Shown: positions 1 to 12,088, numbered from the stretch's first letter. The stretch is DNA of 64,000 nt from Forficula auricularia (GCA_024734495.1 JALMQS010000136.1:2194929-2258928), one strand, 5' to 3'. Notes: generated by a model from the sequence alone, not told the origin. Translations and numbers: made by a program.

Positions 1-453
1 ATTTAGATGAGAAATTTACATTGGTATGGGGCAAAGGTTAAAATTGAGATAGAGACTTGAAGCATGAGGGATAGTTTTTTAATTTCTTTTCCAACCATAT
101 AATCCGTTGTCAGTGTAAAAATTCGAAAATATCCAAAATAAGAACCACCCTAATAGTGACAGTGGATTGAAATTAAGCTTTCAGAGCTCCAGCCTATTCA
201 CTTTTTGGCTATCTATTCGTAAACAAGTTTCTTGTTAAGCAGTAAAATTTTTAATACCATTTGCGAGCACATATAATATTTAGCAATAATAAAAATATAT
301 CCAAAGTTACTTATCTTTATTACAAATGTTCTACATTGCAATTTATTTCCCATTTCAAAATTTTTGGTCATCAAATTACTTACAACGTACAGGTATGGTA
401 CTATCAAAAGGTTGGGAACCCCTGTTTTAATAGATAAATAATACTCCCTCCGT

Positions 454-632
454 CCTAAATTAATTGCTACATTTGGTTCGAGAATTCCAATTTGCTGCAT
501 TTTAATATTTTGTTTTTTACTTTGAAATTTATTTTCTTCTTTTCATAAATGTAGCATTTATTTTGGGACAAATTTTTCGAAGCAACATTTTGAAACTAAT
601 TTGGCACGGATGCTGTACTTTAAGGAGGGGAG
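454..632. mobile_element. Stowaway-like MITE with plant-type terminus
   Basis: A 179-bp element begins CTCCCTCCGTCC and ends GGAGGGGAG, flanked by TA (452-453 and 633-634). An inner inverted pair is also visible: TTGCTACATTT (471-481) against AAATGTAGCA (546-555), followed by TTTTGGGAC. The terminus matches the Stowaway consensus CTCCCTCCGT known from flowering plants. Stowaways are non-autonomous Tc1/mariner-type elements. Confidence 0.6.
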
Positions 633-922
633 TACTTGTCAAGCTAATATTAATGATTGATACCATATCAACCTAACATCTCTGAAAAATATTAAAACAA
701 AATTATAAAATCAACAGTACCAATAATTCTGACAAAATATTAAACAAAAATTTTCATCCCGTAAACCTAACAATGGATTCCAGTGGTTTTACACACTGAT
801 TATCATGGACTTTCCCGATTTTTTACAACACGTCAGAGTTTTGAGATATTATCGGTCAAAATGACGATAAAGGCCCATTTTGACCTATCTTTCGAGTCCC
901 ATTAAATATTAAACAGCAATAT

Positions 923-1194
923 TTTGAAATCAAAATATTTTGTTGACGTAATAGAAAACAGCTTCTCTTTGATTTTCAAATTACCACTTGTTTTTAACTC
1001 AATTAGAACTCGAGTTATAACTAAAAAACTAAGACCTTATGTTTATTATCCATGTTTATTAAACTTAGATAATCACGTATGGTTTGAGTTTTTAGTTATA
1101 ACTCGAGTTTTAATTGAGCTAAAAACAAGTGGTAATTTGAAAATCAAAGAGGAAGCTGTTTTCTATTACGTCAACAAAATATTTTGATTTCAAA
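923..1194. mobile_element. Near-perfect palindromic element (about 272 bp)
   Basis: Arms of about 110 bp (923-1035 and 1083-1194) are reverse complements. Examples are TTGTTGACGTAATAGAAAAC and its complement near 1165, and ACTCGAGTTATAAC and GTTATAACTCGAGT. The open frame here is an artefact of the palindrome. Confidence 0.75.
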
Positions 1195-1289
1195 TACGAA
1201 GCATGTTTCTAAAGTAAGTACCGTTTTGAAATAAAAATAAATAAAGTTGATACAAATTTGATGGCTGTATATGTATATAATTAAGTAAT

Positions 1290-2985
1290 GGAGAGGGATT
1301 CAGCCAATGGGTAGCCTCTGCTGAATAAAATAAACTGCAACGGATCGTTGCTAAACTTTATCCAAATTCATTTGAAATATTAATATGTTTGTTCATTTAT
1401 TATTAATCAGATATCACTTGAAATTTGTAGTTCATATTGAAATTAATTCAAAAATAATTCTCATTTAAGAGTCGAGGAATAACCATTCTACATTGGATTT
1501 TTGACGTTTCGGTTTTTATTGGTAACCATTGCTGAAGACATAGAGGAATCGACTTAAAATCAAAAATAGCCATCGATTCTCATCTAATACTTGAGGAATA
1601 ACAATTCTACATTAGGTTTTTGACGTTTCGATTATTATTGGTAACCATTGCTGAAGACATGGAGGAAACGACTTAAAATCAAAAATAACGATCGATTCTT
1701 ATCTAATACTAGAGGAATAACCTTATTGAATTCCATTTTTGATGTTTTGACTATTAATGGAAACCTCTACTGAAAATGTAGAAGAATCGACTTAAAATCA
1801 AAAAGACTAAATTCTTTTATGGCAAACAACTCAAGCTTGAGTTGTTTACCAAAAAAGAATTTAGTCTTTTTGATTTTAAGTCGATTCTTCTACATTTTCA
1901 GTAGAGGTTTCATTAATAGTCAAAACATCAAAAATGGAATGCAATAAGGTTATTCCTCTAGTATTAGATAAGAATTGATCGTTATTTTTGATTTTAAGTC
2001 GATTCCTCCATGTCTTCAGCAATGGTTACCAATAATAATCGAAACGTCAAAAACCTAATGTAGAATTGTTATTCCTCAAGTATTAGATGAGAATCAATCG
2101 CTATTTTTGATTTTAAGTCGATTCCTCTATGTCTTCAGCAATGGTTACCAATAAAAACCGAAACGTCAAAAATCCAATATAGAATGATTATTCCTCAAGT
2201 ACTAGATGAGAATCAATCGCTATTTTTGGTTTAAAGTCGATTTCTCTATGTCTTCAGCAATGGTTACTAATAAAAACCGAAACGTCAAAAATCCAATATA
2301 GAATGATTATTCCTCAAGTACTAGATGAGAATCAATCGCTATTTTTGGTTTAAAGTCGATTTCTCTATGTCTTCAGCAATGGTTACTAATAAAAACCGAA
2401 ACGTCAAAAATCCAATATAGAATGATTATTCCTCAAGTACTAGATGAGAATCAATCGCTATTTTTGGTTTAAAGTCGATTTCTCTATGTCTTCAGCAATG
2501 GTTACTAATAAAAACCGAAACGTCAAAAATCCAATATAGAATGATTATTCCTCAAGTACTAGATGAGAATCAATCGCTATTTTTGGTTTAAAGTCGATTT
2601 CTCTATGTCTTCAGCAATGGTTACTAATAAAAACCGAAACGTCAAAAATCCAATATAGAATGATTATTCCTCAAGTACTAGATGAGAATCAATCTCTATT
2701 TTTGGTTTAAAGTCGATTTCTCTATGTCTTCAGCAATGGTTACTAATAAAAACCGAAACGTCAAAAATCCAATATAGAATGATTATTCCTCAAGTACTAG
2801 ATGAGAATCAATCGCTATTTTTGGTTTAAAGTCGATTTCTCTATATCTTCAGCAATGGTTACTAATAAAAACCGAAACGTCAAAAATCCAATATAGAATG
2901 ATTATTCCTCAAGAACTAGATGAGAATCAATCGCTATTTTTGGTTTAAAATCGATTTCTCTGTCTTCAGCAAAGGTAACGGATAA
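1290..2985. mobile_element. Fold-back element of 119-bp units (3 left, about 9 right)
   Basis: The palindrome axis is at AAG|CTT (1836/1837). The left arm has three inverted units, with the marker GAGGAA at 1474, 1593 and 1712. The right arm carries the complement TTCCTC at 1953, 2072, 2191, 2310, 2429, 2548, 2667, 2786 and 2905, always exactly 119 apart. The outer seven right units are almost identical, while those nearest the axis match the left arm better. The left terminal segment (about 1330-1480) reappears inverted at 39000-39120. No coding capacity is seen. Confidence 0.8.
1900..2985 (+). repeat. 119-bp tandem repeat array (right arm of the fold-back)
   Basis: About nine head-to-tail 119-bp units. 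Each contains CTTCAGCAATGGTTAC, then CGAAACGTCAAAAA, then TTCCTCAAG. Units from about 2191 onward differ by only a few bases, indicating recent expansion or homogenisation. Confidence 0.85.
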
Positions 2986-2989
2986 GAAA

Positions 2990-3442
2990 ACAACGCAGTT
3001 GCTATGGTTACTCATAAAAATTCCTCCCAAATTTTTAGCATTTCACAGAGAAGCCTATCCATTCTTACTTAAGCAAGGCTAAATGAGCTATATTAAAACT
3101 TTCAAATGAATAAATTTTAAAGAATTTAAAAAATTAAAAAAAGTACCATCTTACTCTAGAGTAAAGTACTTTAAAATATAATTTTACTAAAAACTTTATT
3201 TAACCTTTTTTTGTGGTCCCCAAGGTATTTAATTAGGATATTAAATTTCATCAAAATTGGTTAAGCCATTTTCAAGATATTTAGAAAAAACTAAAAAAGT
3301 ACCGAAATAAAGTACTAATGTTTGTGGGCCGATATGTACCAAAAACTAATCAGCGCTTCATTTTGTTAAACTAATGGTAGGTTTTCAATTTCATTTCAAT
3401 CGGTGCAACGGTGTGGAAAAAATCGTGGGCCAAAAAAGCGAT
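2990..3442. other. AT-rich intergenic repeat-like sequence
   Basis: No gene seen. It contains AACCAATTTTGATGAAATT (minus, near 3265-3245) and a related motif near 3385-3400, a phrase that recurs in several repeats of this window. Confidence 0.3.
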
Positions 3443-3708
3443 AACATACATACATACATCCATCCATACATACATCCATACGCACGCACTAAATGAAAAA
3501 ATCGCACTTTTGGCCTCTCGACGAGACCCCATGTAATTTTTGGCAAAACCGTCACGTGCTAATATTCAACCTAATTGAATACTACAATTTGTGACTTTAA
3601 TTGAGTCCATGGGTTCCGTAGTCTTTACCTGAGGACCCTTTGAAGCCACGCTTGCCCCGAGAGCGATTACAATACTTTACCCATGCTTTGCATTGGATAA
3701 AGTAAAAA
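3443..3708 (-). repeat. Dispersed repeat ending in a CATA/CATC microsatellite (copy 1)
   Basis: Matches 38462-38720 in inverse orientation. Shared blocks include GGCCTCTCGACGAGA, TTTTGGCAAAACCGTCACGTG, GGACCCTTTGAAG and GCATTGGATAAAGT, plus the flanking tetranucleotide repeat. The other end is cut by the assembly gap. Confidence 0.7.
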
Positions 3709-3808
3709 NNNNNNNNNNNNNNNNNNNNNNNNNNNNNNNNNNNNNNNNNNNNNNNNNNNNNNNNNNNNNNNNNNNNNNNNNNNNNNNNNNNNNNNNNNNN
3801 NNNNNNNN
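3709..3808. other. Assembly gap (100 N)
   Basis: Exactly 100 N, a conventional unsized scaffold gap. Apparent reading frames across it are artefacts. It falls between two dispersed repeats, the likely cause of the break. Confidence 0.99.
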
Positions 3809-4500
3809 AGGTGTAAAGAAATTACAGCTAATGAAATGCGGGTGTTTTGAAAATTCATAGGAATATCTTGAATTGATCTGAGACGAATGGAAACACAACA
3901 TGAGCAGATCCGTCAGATAAATTAAAAAAAAATAAAAAAATATCTTGGTTTCATATTTATTGTCTTTTTCAACTAGTGAAAAATAACAGACAAAAGATCC
4001 ACTGAAAAGAGCATAGATGACTCACACAAGAGAGTAGTAGTACGGAACAAGAAGAACAATATTTAAATTGATTAAATATTATGAAAAAGACTTTCATTAT
4101 CTAGAGAGGTTTCAAATAAAAATCCAAAAATTTGTTTTCGAAAAATTAGAGTTTTAAATTAGTTTTTGTAAACAGTTGTTACCTCGATCTTTGGCGTGAG
4201 AGTTTGATTTTTGCCTTGTTGAAAATTATTCTCTGAGAAATTTCAAATAAAACAAAATGCTTACTAATAACATTTTAATTAACGTTTTTTAAATCTTTTT
4301 TATGTAAAGTTATCTTGGGGCTGATAATTTTTAATAATAAAGTTATTTTTTATATGTAACATATAAAAATAACTTTCCTCTACCCCTGGAGGCCTGAGCT
4401 GTTTGATTTTATCTACGCGTTGCCCTCTGCACCTCATTCTCCGGGCGGCAGAGCTCGGCGGGCAGCGTCTCTAATGCCGGTTTCCGGCAATATAATTTTA
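3809..4500. repeat. Dispersed repeat A, copy 1
   Basis: Homologous to 55650-56260. Shared blocks include ACACAACATGAGCAGATCC, GATAAATTAAA, TATTTATTGTCTTTTTCAAC and TTTCAAATAAAACAA. On the minus strand each copy keeps short peptide-like stretches (SDGSAHVVF, NTRISLAVI), but in different frames, so any ancestral ORF is broken. Confidence 0.6.
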
Positions 4501-4708
4501 TTCAACTCTATTTATGGCAAATTTCTATTCTAAATCTTTGATTTTTATTTTAACTCGGCTGATCCTACTCTCCTTAAAATTTTGCTTTGAGAATATTTAA
4601 CATAAAAATTACATTTTTCCATCACAAATTCATTCTCAACAAAAACACATATATAAACAAAGATCAAGTTCGATTAATAAAAACCTCCCAAATTAATTTT
4701 ACATTGTC

Positions 4709-5990
4709 ATTTTATTTTTTTCTACCCCAAAATTTAGTTAGGTGACTCAAAAAAGGGTAGTCGCGACCATTGGTGTAGTTAAGAAGTTTTGCTAGGGACC
4801 GCAGCCGGCCAGCTGATTATCACCACAAGGTTTCAATTTCGGTAATCCGATTAGAGATCAACTTACTTTTTAGTAGAATTGACAAATTTTTACAGTAACA
4901 AAATAATTTAATCAGAAATACCAACATAAGTAATCCCTCGTAATAATGGAGTTTCGATTTTTCAATATAGTCCAAGAGCTGGTGACACATTTTTGATTAC
5001 GGACTTGACCCAACCAGAAATAATGCGTAATAGCACCGTTCTATGATAGTTGTACAAGGAATGGCCAGTTGGCTGGTCTAAGCAGTGGACCAGTTACTGC
5101 GCATGGTATTGAGTGCGGTAAAAATACATATGTGTTAAAAAATATTTTGACCCACAATGAAATTATAAAAATTATAATTTATAGTCAATTATAAACATAA
5201 TATATTCACTCCAGACATTTGAGTGGTGGGGACGTGGAACCAGACCACCCAAAGTGTATTTTTAGAACATACACTTTGTGTGGTCTGGTTCCACGTCCCA
5301 CCACTCAAATAGTCTGGGTGAATATATTATGTTTATAATTGACTATAAATTATAATTTTTATAATTTCATTGTGGGTCAAAAATATTTTTAACACATATG
5401 TATTTTTTACCGCACTCACACCATGCGCAGTACCTGGTCCACCTGCTTAGACCAGCCAGACTGGCCATTCCTTGTACAACCATCACAGACGGCACTATTA
5501 CGCATTATTTCTAATTGACTCAGATCCGCACTCAAAAATGTGTCACCAGATCTTGGACTAATAGGCAACAATGAGTTTATAGGGAGTATTTATCTATAAC
5601 TTTCCACTTAAATTTCACCATTACTTCCTAACATTTTGAAGTAAACAAATTCTTTTAAGGGCTTTTATAAAAGTTCATTTAATTTCCATCACAAACTTTA
5701 TATGAGAGAAATGTCTAAAATCAATAGTTTATGAGTTATGTAAATTTAAATATTTTTCAATATAAAAATTCAAGCCCTACTAATTGTCCAGGTAATTTTT
5801 TGATTCAAAAAATATGGAATTCGGTTCATGACATAATATAAAAATCTTGACATTCAATCTAAAGGGTCACCCTTTATCTAAAATCTCTTTTATTTTTGTA
5901 AAATTAATTTTCTTTACTCAGAAAAAAATATTTAATTTTTAACCGGACTTTTAAATGGACAGACGGAGACTTTGCTTACATGAGTACTGG
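4709..5990 (+). repeat. Dispersed repeat B, copy 1 (interrupted)
   Basis: Homologous to 20330-21000, for example GACCGCAGCCGGCCAGCTGA and CCACTTAAATTTCACCATTA. It is split by the palindromic element at 4970-5558. Confidence 0.7.
4970..5558. mobile_element. Palindromic MITE inserted in repeat B
   Basis: Termini GTCCAAGAGCTGGTGACAC and GTGTCACCAGATCTTGGAC are flanked by TA (4968-4969, 5559-5560). The arms, about 290 bp each, are near-complete reverse complements with the axis near 5260. Repeat B copy 2 near 20610 lacks the insertion. A right half alone is present at 45484-45776. Confidence 0.75.
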
Positions 5991-6552
5991 TTCGGGAGAG
6001 ATCGTACATTTTCAAATACCTAATATTCTTATTGAACAAGAATCAGACGGTCTAATATAGAATGATACACGTGAATTATTTTATATTGTATTGCTTTTTC
6101 TTTTGCAAAAATTTTTAATTGTGTATTTGAATTGTTCGCGGAACACTTAATATGACTTGACGGAGCACCCGGGTTCTGCGAACCACGGATTGAAAACCAT
6201 TACTGTAAATTTTTCTCTAAGTATAATTAGATTTTATTTTAATTTAATTCCATTTTAAATGACAAAGCGAGAAAACTCCAAAGTGGAGAGTTTTGGGTGA
6301 TTTTTGTACCTGTCGCCGTTTTCAAGTGGTTTTTCTTAAAATTATGGCAAAAATTCACAAAATCAATTATTTTCTCTTTCAAATCTGAGTATTTTCAGAA
6401 ATAAAAAAAGGTAATGATTTTAGTTAATTTATATTTATATTTAGTAATCTGGATATGATTTTGGAGTACTGGTCCTCATAAGCCCACACTCTGGTTTCGT
6501 TTCTGATGTGATTATAACCTTATATTAATTATTATAATATTATATATATATA
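5990..6552. other. Unassigned AT-rich DNA
   Basis: No gene, RNA or clear repeat boundary recognised. A (TA)n run at 6541-6552 serves as the target of the next element. Confidence 0.3.
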
Positions 6553-7147
6553 GGGTGTTCCACAGAACTCGTTAATTAAAAGTTTTTATGGAAGGATTTA
6601 ATAGAAAATTTTGACCTTTGACATATTTATGTTTTGGAATATGCTCTTTTTAAATAAATTATTAAAAACTTTTGGACATCTTCTGCTTTGCCCCAATCTC
6701 CTTCAACTTTCTTATTTTCTATGAAACTTCCCAAATATTTTTGCATCATTAGATTAATTGCTAAAAACTAAGGTGATTTTGTATAATGTACTTGATGTCT
6801 TAAATTTATAATTTCTGAGTTATTTTATTTATTTTGTAAAATCTACCATTTTTGCCATCATCTTTAAAAATTGTTAATAATTAAACAATTGTTTGTAGAA
6901 TTAATTTGATCGATTAGAACTCTTAATTAGACATTAAAGAATTTTACTTAATCATAAAAATTAAAATTTTTATATCCAGGATGACCATAATAATAGTTGA
7001 TTTCTGAAAATCAAAAAGTTGTTAATACTCAATTTTTTCAAATGGAACATGGCGTAAATTTTAGTATTTTTGAATTCTCAAGTTCAAAATTTCCTCTCAA
7101 CTCTTTCCATGAAAACTTTTAATGGACGAGTTCTGTGGAACATGCTG
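6553..7147. mobile_element. TIR element (595 bp) in a TA-rich target
   Basis: The left end GGGTGTTCCACAGAACTCGT and the right end ACGAGTTCTGTGGAACATGC are inverted, and the similarity continues inward (AAAAGTTTTTATGGAA against TTCCATGAAAACTTTT). The flanks are TATA-rich. No transposase is visible; likely a Tc1/mariner-type MITE. Confidence 0.65.
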
Positions 7148-7228
7148 TATATATTATATTAATAACGTTAAGTAAATTCAAATTGATTATTGTTATTTAT
7201 ATTCTGAAATAACCTACCTCATCTAGAT

Positions 7229-7909
7229 CAGGTTTCTCCAACCCAAGTGCCGCATGCGGCCCAAGACGGGTATCAGTGTGGCCCGACAAAAATCGCAAAC
7301 TTTAAAACTTATAAGATTGCGACTAAAAATAACAGTGATATTACTAAAAATACCATACATTAATTTTAACTTGCCATTAATTTATGAGTAATGAATATTT
7401 GAATTTAACATGTTATTTAGCAATGAGGTATTCATAAAATGATTCTTAAATAATTTCATTTATTCAAGCAAATATTTTCAAGTATGAACCTAGATGCAAA
7501 ATATTTGAGGAGCATCTTGAGAGCTCTCTGAGAATTAATTTGAAGCAAATATCGATGGATTAATGTCTCAAAAACAATGACAAACATCTCACTAATTTTA
7601 TGTTGCTGACTTGACTTTTACTTTTATAATAAAAAATTCATAATGTAAAGCTTAAATTACTTAAATATGTTAACTATGTATATGGTATATTCCAGGTTTT
7701 TTTGCTCATCAGGTATCATTAGCTTTAGTGTGTCTCAGAGAATCTAAATGGTTGGACAACTCGGAACTAGCTTCTTATTCTTCAAGTGCCTCCAAGTTAT
7801 GCAACCAATATGGCTGCCTAGGTGGCCTGAGGGCTATCCTACAGGCGACGCTGATTTCCGACATTTCCCTCTATCTATCCCAGGGAAGCTAAAAGGTTGG
7901 ACAGCCCTG
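7229..7909. mobile_element. hAT-type non-autonomous element
   Basis: Termini CAGGTTTCTCCAACC and GGTTGGACAGCCCTG form imperfect TIRs. Flanks ATCTAGAT (7221-7228) and CTCTAGAT (7910-7917) match at 7 of 8 positions, the 8-bp target duplication of hAT elements. The CCGCATGCGGCCC near the left end recurs at 12990. No ORF. Confidence 0.65.
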
Positions 7910-7917
7910 CTCTAGAT

Positions 7918-8570
7918 GCTGTGATTCGCCTCTGTATTTATAAATTAGTCTTAAGTAGTTGAATTATTTTTCTATCACTACCTCAACCTCTTCTTTAATC
8001 GTCTCTATATAATTTACCTTTTTTATGGATTATTTAATAATACCTTTGAGGCTAATGGATATCTAAAGGATTTGGTTAGTAAAATGGAATTGGATTGGTC
8101 GTTAAAAACATAAAAGCCTGTTAGTAAAATAATAATTCTATTACTTAATATTATGCATACTTAATAAAAGCTTTTATACCTAGCTAGCGAGATTTCACAT
8201 TGATTTATTCTAAACACCCAAAGTACTTTTCAAGCTAAATTAATTATTATTGGAATTGGACAATTTTTAAAAATTGTTACCAGTGGTTTTCACATATTTA
8301 AAAGGAGTCTAAGGATTTCCTTTCTAGAATAATATGGATTTATCTTAAAATTGAAATTTTTAAGAGGAAATCAAAGAAGGTATCTTCTCCTTATATTAGT
8401 ACAAATTGCAGGTACATATAATGTTTAGGGAGCGAAGTTTACTGGGTAGATATATTTTTTTTATTTGCATAATGCAGAGGCCACCCTCTTTGAGTTTCTC
8501 TCAAAAAACAACAAATTTGGTAATCTTGGGTGAAAAAATATTTTCATTTTTAAACCAAATATACTATATA
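7918..8570. other. Unassigned AT-rich DNA
   Basis: No gene or repeat recognised. Short overlapping frames on both strands (8406-8643) are not credible as coding. Confidence 0.3.
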
Positions 8571-8724
8571 GGGTGTCCCGTATCACAATAATAAACCGTG
8601 AACAGGGGATAGGGGATAGTTCATAAATTTCGAATTGCACCAATCGATATAAAATTATTTAAATAATAAATAATCTGTCTTTTCAAAAAAATCCTAAGGA
8701 AATGCATTTGGTGATACAACTACC
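8571..8724 (-). repeat. Terminal fragment of the element inserted at 59401
   Basis: The minus strand matches the start of the element at 59401-60109: GGTAGTTGT, then TTCCTTAGGATTTTTTTGAA, an ATCGATTGGTG block and CGGGA. It is flanked by TTAA at 8725-8728, like the right flank of the full copy. Confidence 0.5.
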
Positions 8725-8739
8725 TTAAGGGAGTTCGGG

Positions 8740-10448
8740 ACTGCTTATCTCTCTGGTTGATCTTCGAAAAAATCTTTTGTATTTCTGCAGAGTGACAACG
8801 TCTGTCTACTAAATTTTTTAATTAAAAATATGTTAATAATGAGGTTAATTTTGAATAGAAATCTTTGTTTTGATAATATTAATAAAAAAAATATTGAGAT
8901 AATTTCTCTCTCATTATAAAAACATTTATTTAACACAACAACGATTTCAAGAAATAGAGTTGGAATTCTATACTAGTGCTTTTGTTATATTATGTTGCCT
9001 GCAAATAACTTTTTATTTTTACATTTATGAATAACTAATTAAATAAACTCTTAAATCTATTGAAAAATATATCATTCGATTCATAAAAATTGAATTATTG
9101 ATCTCTATAAATTTGATGAAAATGGTATAATTTGTATAGAAGTTATATCTCTTTTAAAAGCTCGACCCATTTACTTCCATATTAAAATGACAATTTTCAA
9201 TCATTTATTTCTCGGTGATGGGACAGATGATCAACTTCAAATTTCGGGAATAAATATTTAATACATCAAATTTTTTCGATGGTAAAAATTTGAGAATTTT
9301 CCTATAAAAATGATAAACAGACCAGAACCCCCTTAAAGAAAAAAGTAAAATATGTAATTCAAATTTCTTACGAACTATAGCACTACACCAGCACCCTCTG
9401 GAGTTGAAGCTAATTAATGTCTTATTTATAATGTATTTGATGAGATCTATGTAATGTCTTTTAATTAAAGTTCATCTTCCAAACAACGTATATAATTTAA
9501 TTATTCTCAGATATTATATTATTATATCTTTTATAATATATATTGTATGTATTATGTTTGAATTGATTAATGAATGTACTGTGATTTAATTCACAGAGAA
9601 TAATAAAATCACTTATAAAACTGACTTACAAATATTTATTAATAGTATTAATATGCTTGTTTAACTCATTAAGTCAAATAAAAATAAAATTATATATACT
9701 AGATAAAATAAAGGGCAAACTCTTTAGATTATTCCCAGCTCGCGGCCTAATTGCTAATAATATTAAAGCCGAGTTAGGATCCATGTAATGAATAACCCGA
9801 TTCAAGATGGCTGACGGTGATAAGAACTCACAATGAATGTGCATTCGGCAGATTTAATTCCACATAAATTGTGTCTAGATCGTTAAGCTAAAAGAGTAGT
9901 CGCGATATCTAAATCAATATCTCACTATATTTATATATGTATACATTGAAAAAGCAATAATAAATTTATGAATGTAATTGTATGGTTAAACGGGAATGGA
10001 TTGTGGTTAATTGGGTTAGGATTTTATAGTACTAGTGATTGCATTTAAAGAGACAATTGAGTTAAGTATTTCAGTAAATGTATTCCGATTTTTGGTAAAA
10101 TCTAATTATATAGAATAGGTAACGATATAATTGTTGAAAAGCAATAATTCTGTATTGTAGTAAGTTCTAATCCTTTATTTTCTCGAATCATGATCTCCTG
10201 GTTAACGATAATGAAGCTTTTCTATTTCTAATCAACGTCTATAAAAAATACACTGCTCGACTAAAAGTGAATAGGTAGTTTCTTCGAACAATCTTCCAAA
10301 AAGCCCATTTAATTTATTTTCAAAGTATCATAAATTTTATGTAAAGATCAGTAATATTTGAAATCAAAATAATTTGTTAAGTGTATTTATAGCTATTCTA
10401 TAATAAATAAATTCTATAAACAATAATAATAATACTATAGTTATAGAG
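8740..10448. other. Long unassigned AT-rich region
   Basis: No gene recognised. About 9730-9890 is less simple and not matched elsewhere in the window (it includes GATTCAAGATGGCTGACGG and homeodomain-like CTAATTG). It could be unique intronic or regulatory DNA. Confidence 0.25.
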
Positions 10449-11790
10449 CAGGGGTGTCCAACCTTTTGACTTCTAATTTTACTTTTCGTAAATTTTATAC
10501 TTTAAAATAGCTTCTCGTATAATATGCTTACAGATAGTGATATTATGTATTAGTATTTGTTTATATATTTTCCTGGCTAGATAATTAATAAAAAATTCTA
10601 AAAAGAGACAATATATTCAATTTTTATTTTCATTCTAATTGTTGTTCTAGAACATTCAATCAGAAAGTTTGCAAGTAGAAAATTTATTTCTAATGAAAAT
10701 GGAGTCCGAAATAGACCAAAATGATGATTATTTTTTTGGGAATCTTGATTTTTAGTTCCAGATTCAAAATTTAAAATTAGCACTTTTATTTTTCGAAAAC
10801 TTAACAGTAGATTTTCAGATTTCTTATTTTAAAGAAAAAAGTCTTGTGTTTTCCAGTATCTACAATTCTACATATTAAATCTCATTGTTTTAAGGAATTT
10901 TATGACTTAATATTGGGCCACGGGTTGGATTGGATAGCCCTGGTTTAAATCAAATGGGATTAAAGAATTTATTTTTTAAAAGGTTAACGGATATAATAAT
11001 CCCAGACTATCCATTATCTATTGACACGTAAGAACAAGCAAAGATCTAAAAGACAACTCTTGACAAGTTTGAGCCCAGGAGAGAAATTGATTGTTCTAGA
11101 AAATCCCAATTCATTGTCTCCTTGTACTAGAATGATATAACTATATACTTGGTTAGTGTCGTAGCGCATAAATTACTGAAATAATAAATATTTTATAAAA
11201 TGAAAATATAAGAAGAAGAAGAATTTTTAAATATTCGAAACTTCATTATTTTTTTATCTTATATAGTTGAGCTTATAATTTTGTTTTTAGTGAATTTTAT
11301 TCTTAAAAAAATCTTCACGTATGTACATTCATATTTCGAAAAAGAGAATAAATATATATATCTACATATAACGGGTGAGTTTTTTTATCTTGAGACAGTC
11401 TTATAACTCAAAAACAGTGCTTTATATGGAAAAAAGTTTCAAATAAAAGTTTGTTTATATTGAGAGGGAAACTAAACTAGGCTATTGTTTGTTGACCTAT
11501 AACAAGCTTTCAAGGGTTTTTTAATGTTAAGTTCTCTTTTATAAATGAAACCCTATATTTTTCTATACGTCTACTTAATCTACAAAAAAAACTGAACAAC
11601 TTTCATTAGAACTATTTTTTTATACGACATCAAATAAAAAAATACATGAATCAATTAGATCACAAAAAAATCTTAATAATTATTTTTAACAATTATTCAA
11701 CTTACTTATCAAATAATAATGATTAAATAATTAATTATTAAATAAATAAGATTGGAGTAATTTTTGGAGACGGGCTGATAAGTGAATTAA

Positions 11791-12088
11791 GTGGATATTG
11801 ATGAGGCAGGCACGGGGGAATGCCGCATTGGATTTCCTTCACTGACTTTTCAAAGTGAGTAGAATATATTTTTGATTAAGAATTTGTATACCATATAATT
11901 GTATATTAGTTGTATTTATATAAAAAAATAATTTGTAATGATCTTGATTGTAATGATGGCCAAATCCCATTCTAATTAATTACAGACCCTGAAGAAGGAG
12001 GGAATAGCCTCCGAAACGTCGGTTTTATGAATAAAAAGATAGTGTAAATTATCTTCTTCTTTTTTTGGACTGCCTCATCAATATCCAC
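11791..12088. mobile_element. TTAA-flanked element with a hammerhead-like core
   Basis: Termini GTGGATATTGATGAGGCAG and CTGCCTCATCAATATCCAC form TIRs flanked by TTAA on both sides (11787-11790, 12089-12092). TTAA targets are typical of piggyBac- or Kolobok-type transposition. It carries the ribozyme-like core at 11989-12020, 68 bp from the right end. Confidence 0.65.
11989..12020 (+). ncRNA. Hammerhead-ribozyme-like core
   Basis: CTGAAGA (11989-11995) fits the hammerhead CUGANGA box. It is followed by an extra A, stem II GGAGG/CCTCC (11997-12001, 12008-12012), GAAA (12013-12016) and CGTC. ACGT is self-complementary, as expected for dimeric stem III. The extra A before stem II departs from the canonical core, so activity is uncertain. 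Confidence 0.4.

Noticed and set aside
924..1187. 87-residue ORF
   Set aside because: Lies exactly within a palindrome and its two halves are reverse complements.
1481..2985. Hammerhead ribozymes in the 119-bp units (CTGAAGA and GAAACGTC both occur)
   Set aside because: The two boxes lie on opposite strands within each unit, so they cannot form one core as arranged.
1900..2985. CRISPR-like array
   Set aside because: Units are directly adjacent 119-mers with no unique spacers, in a eukaryotic genome; this is a tandem repeat.
3667..3901. Open reading frames spanning the first gap
   Set aside because: Created by translating N as unknown residues; the same applies at 13710-13991.
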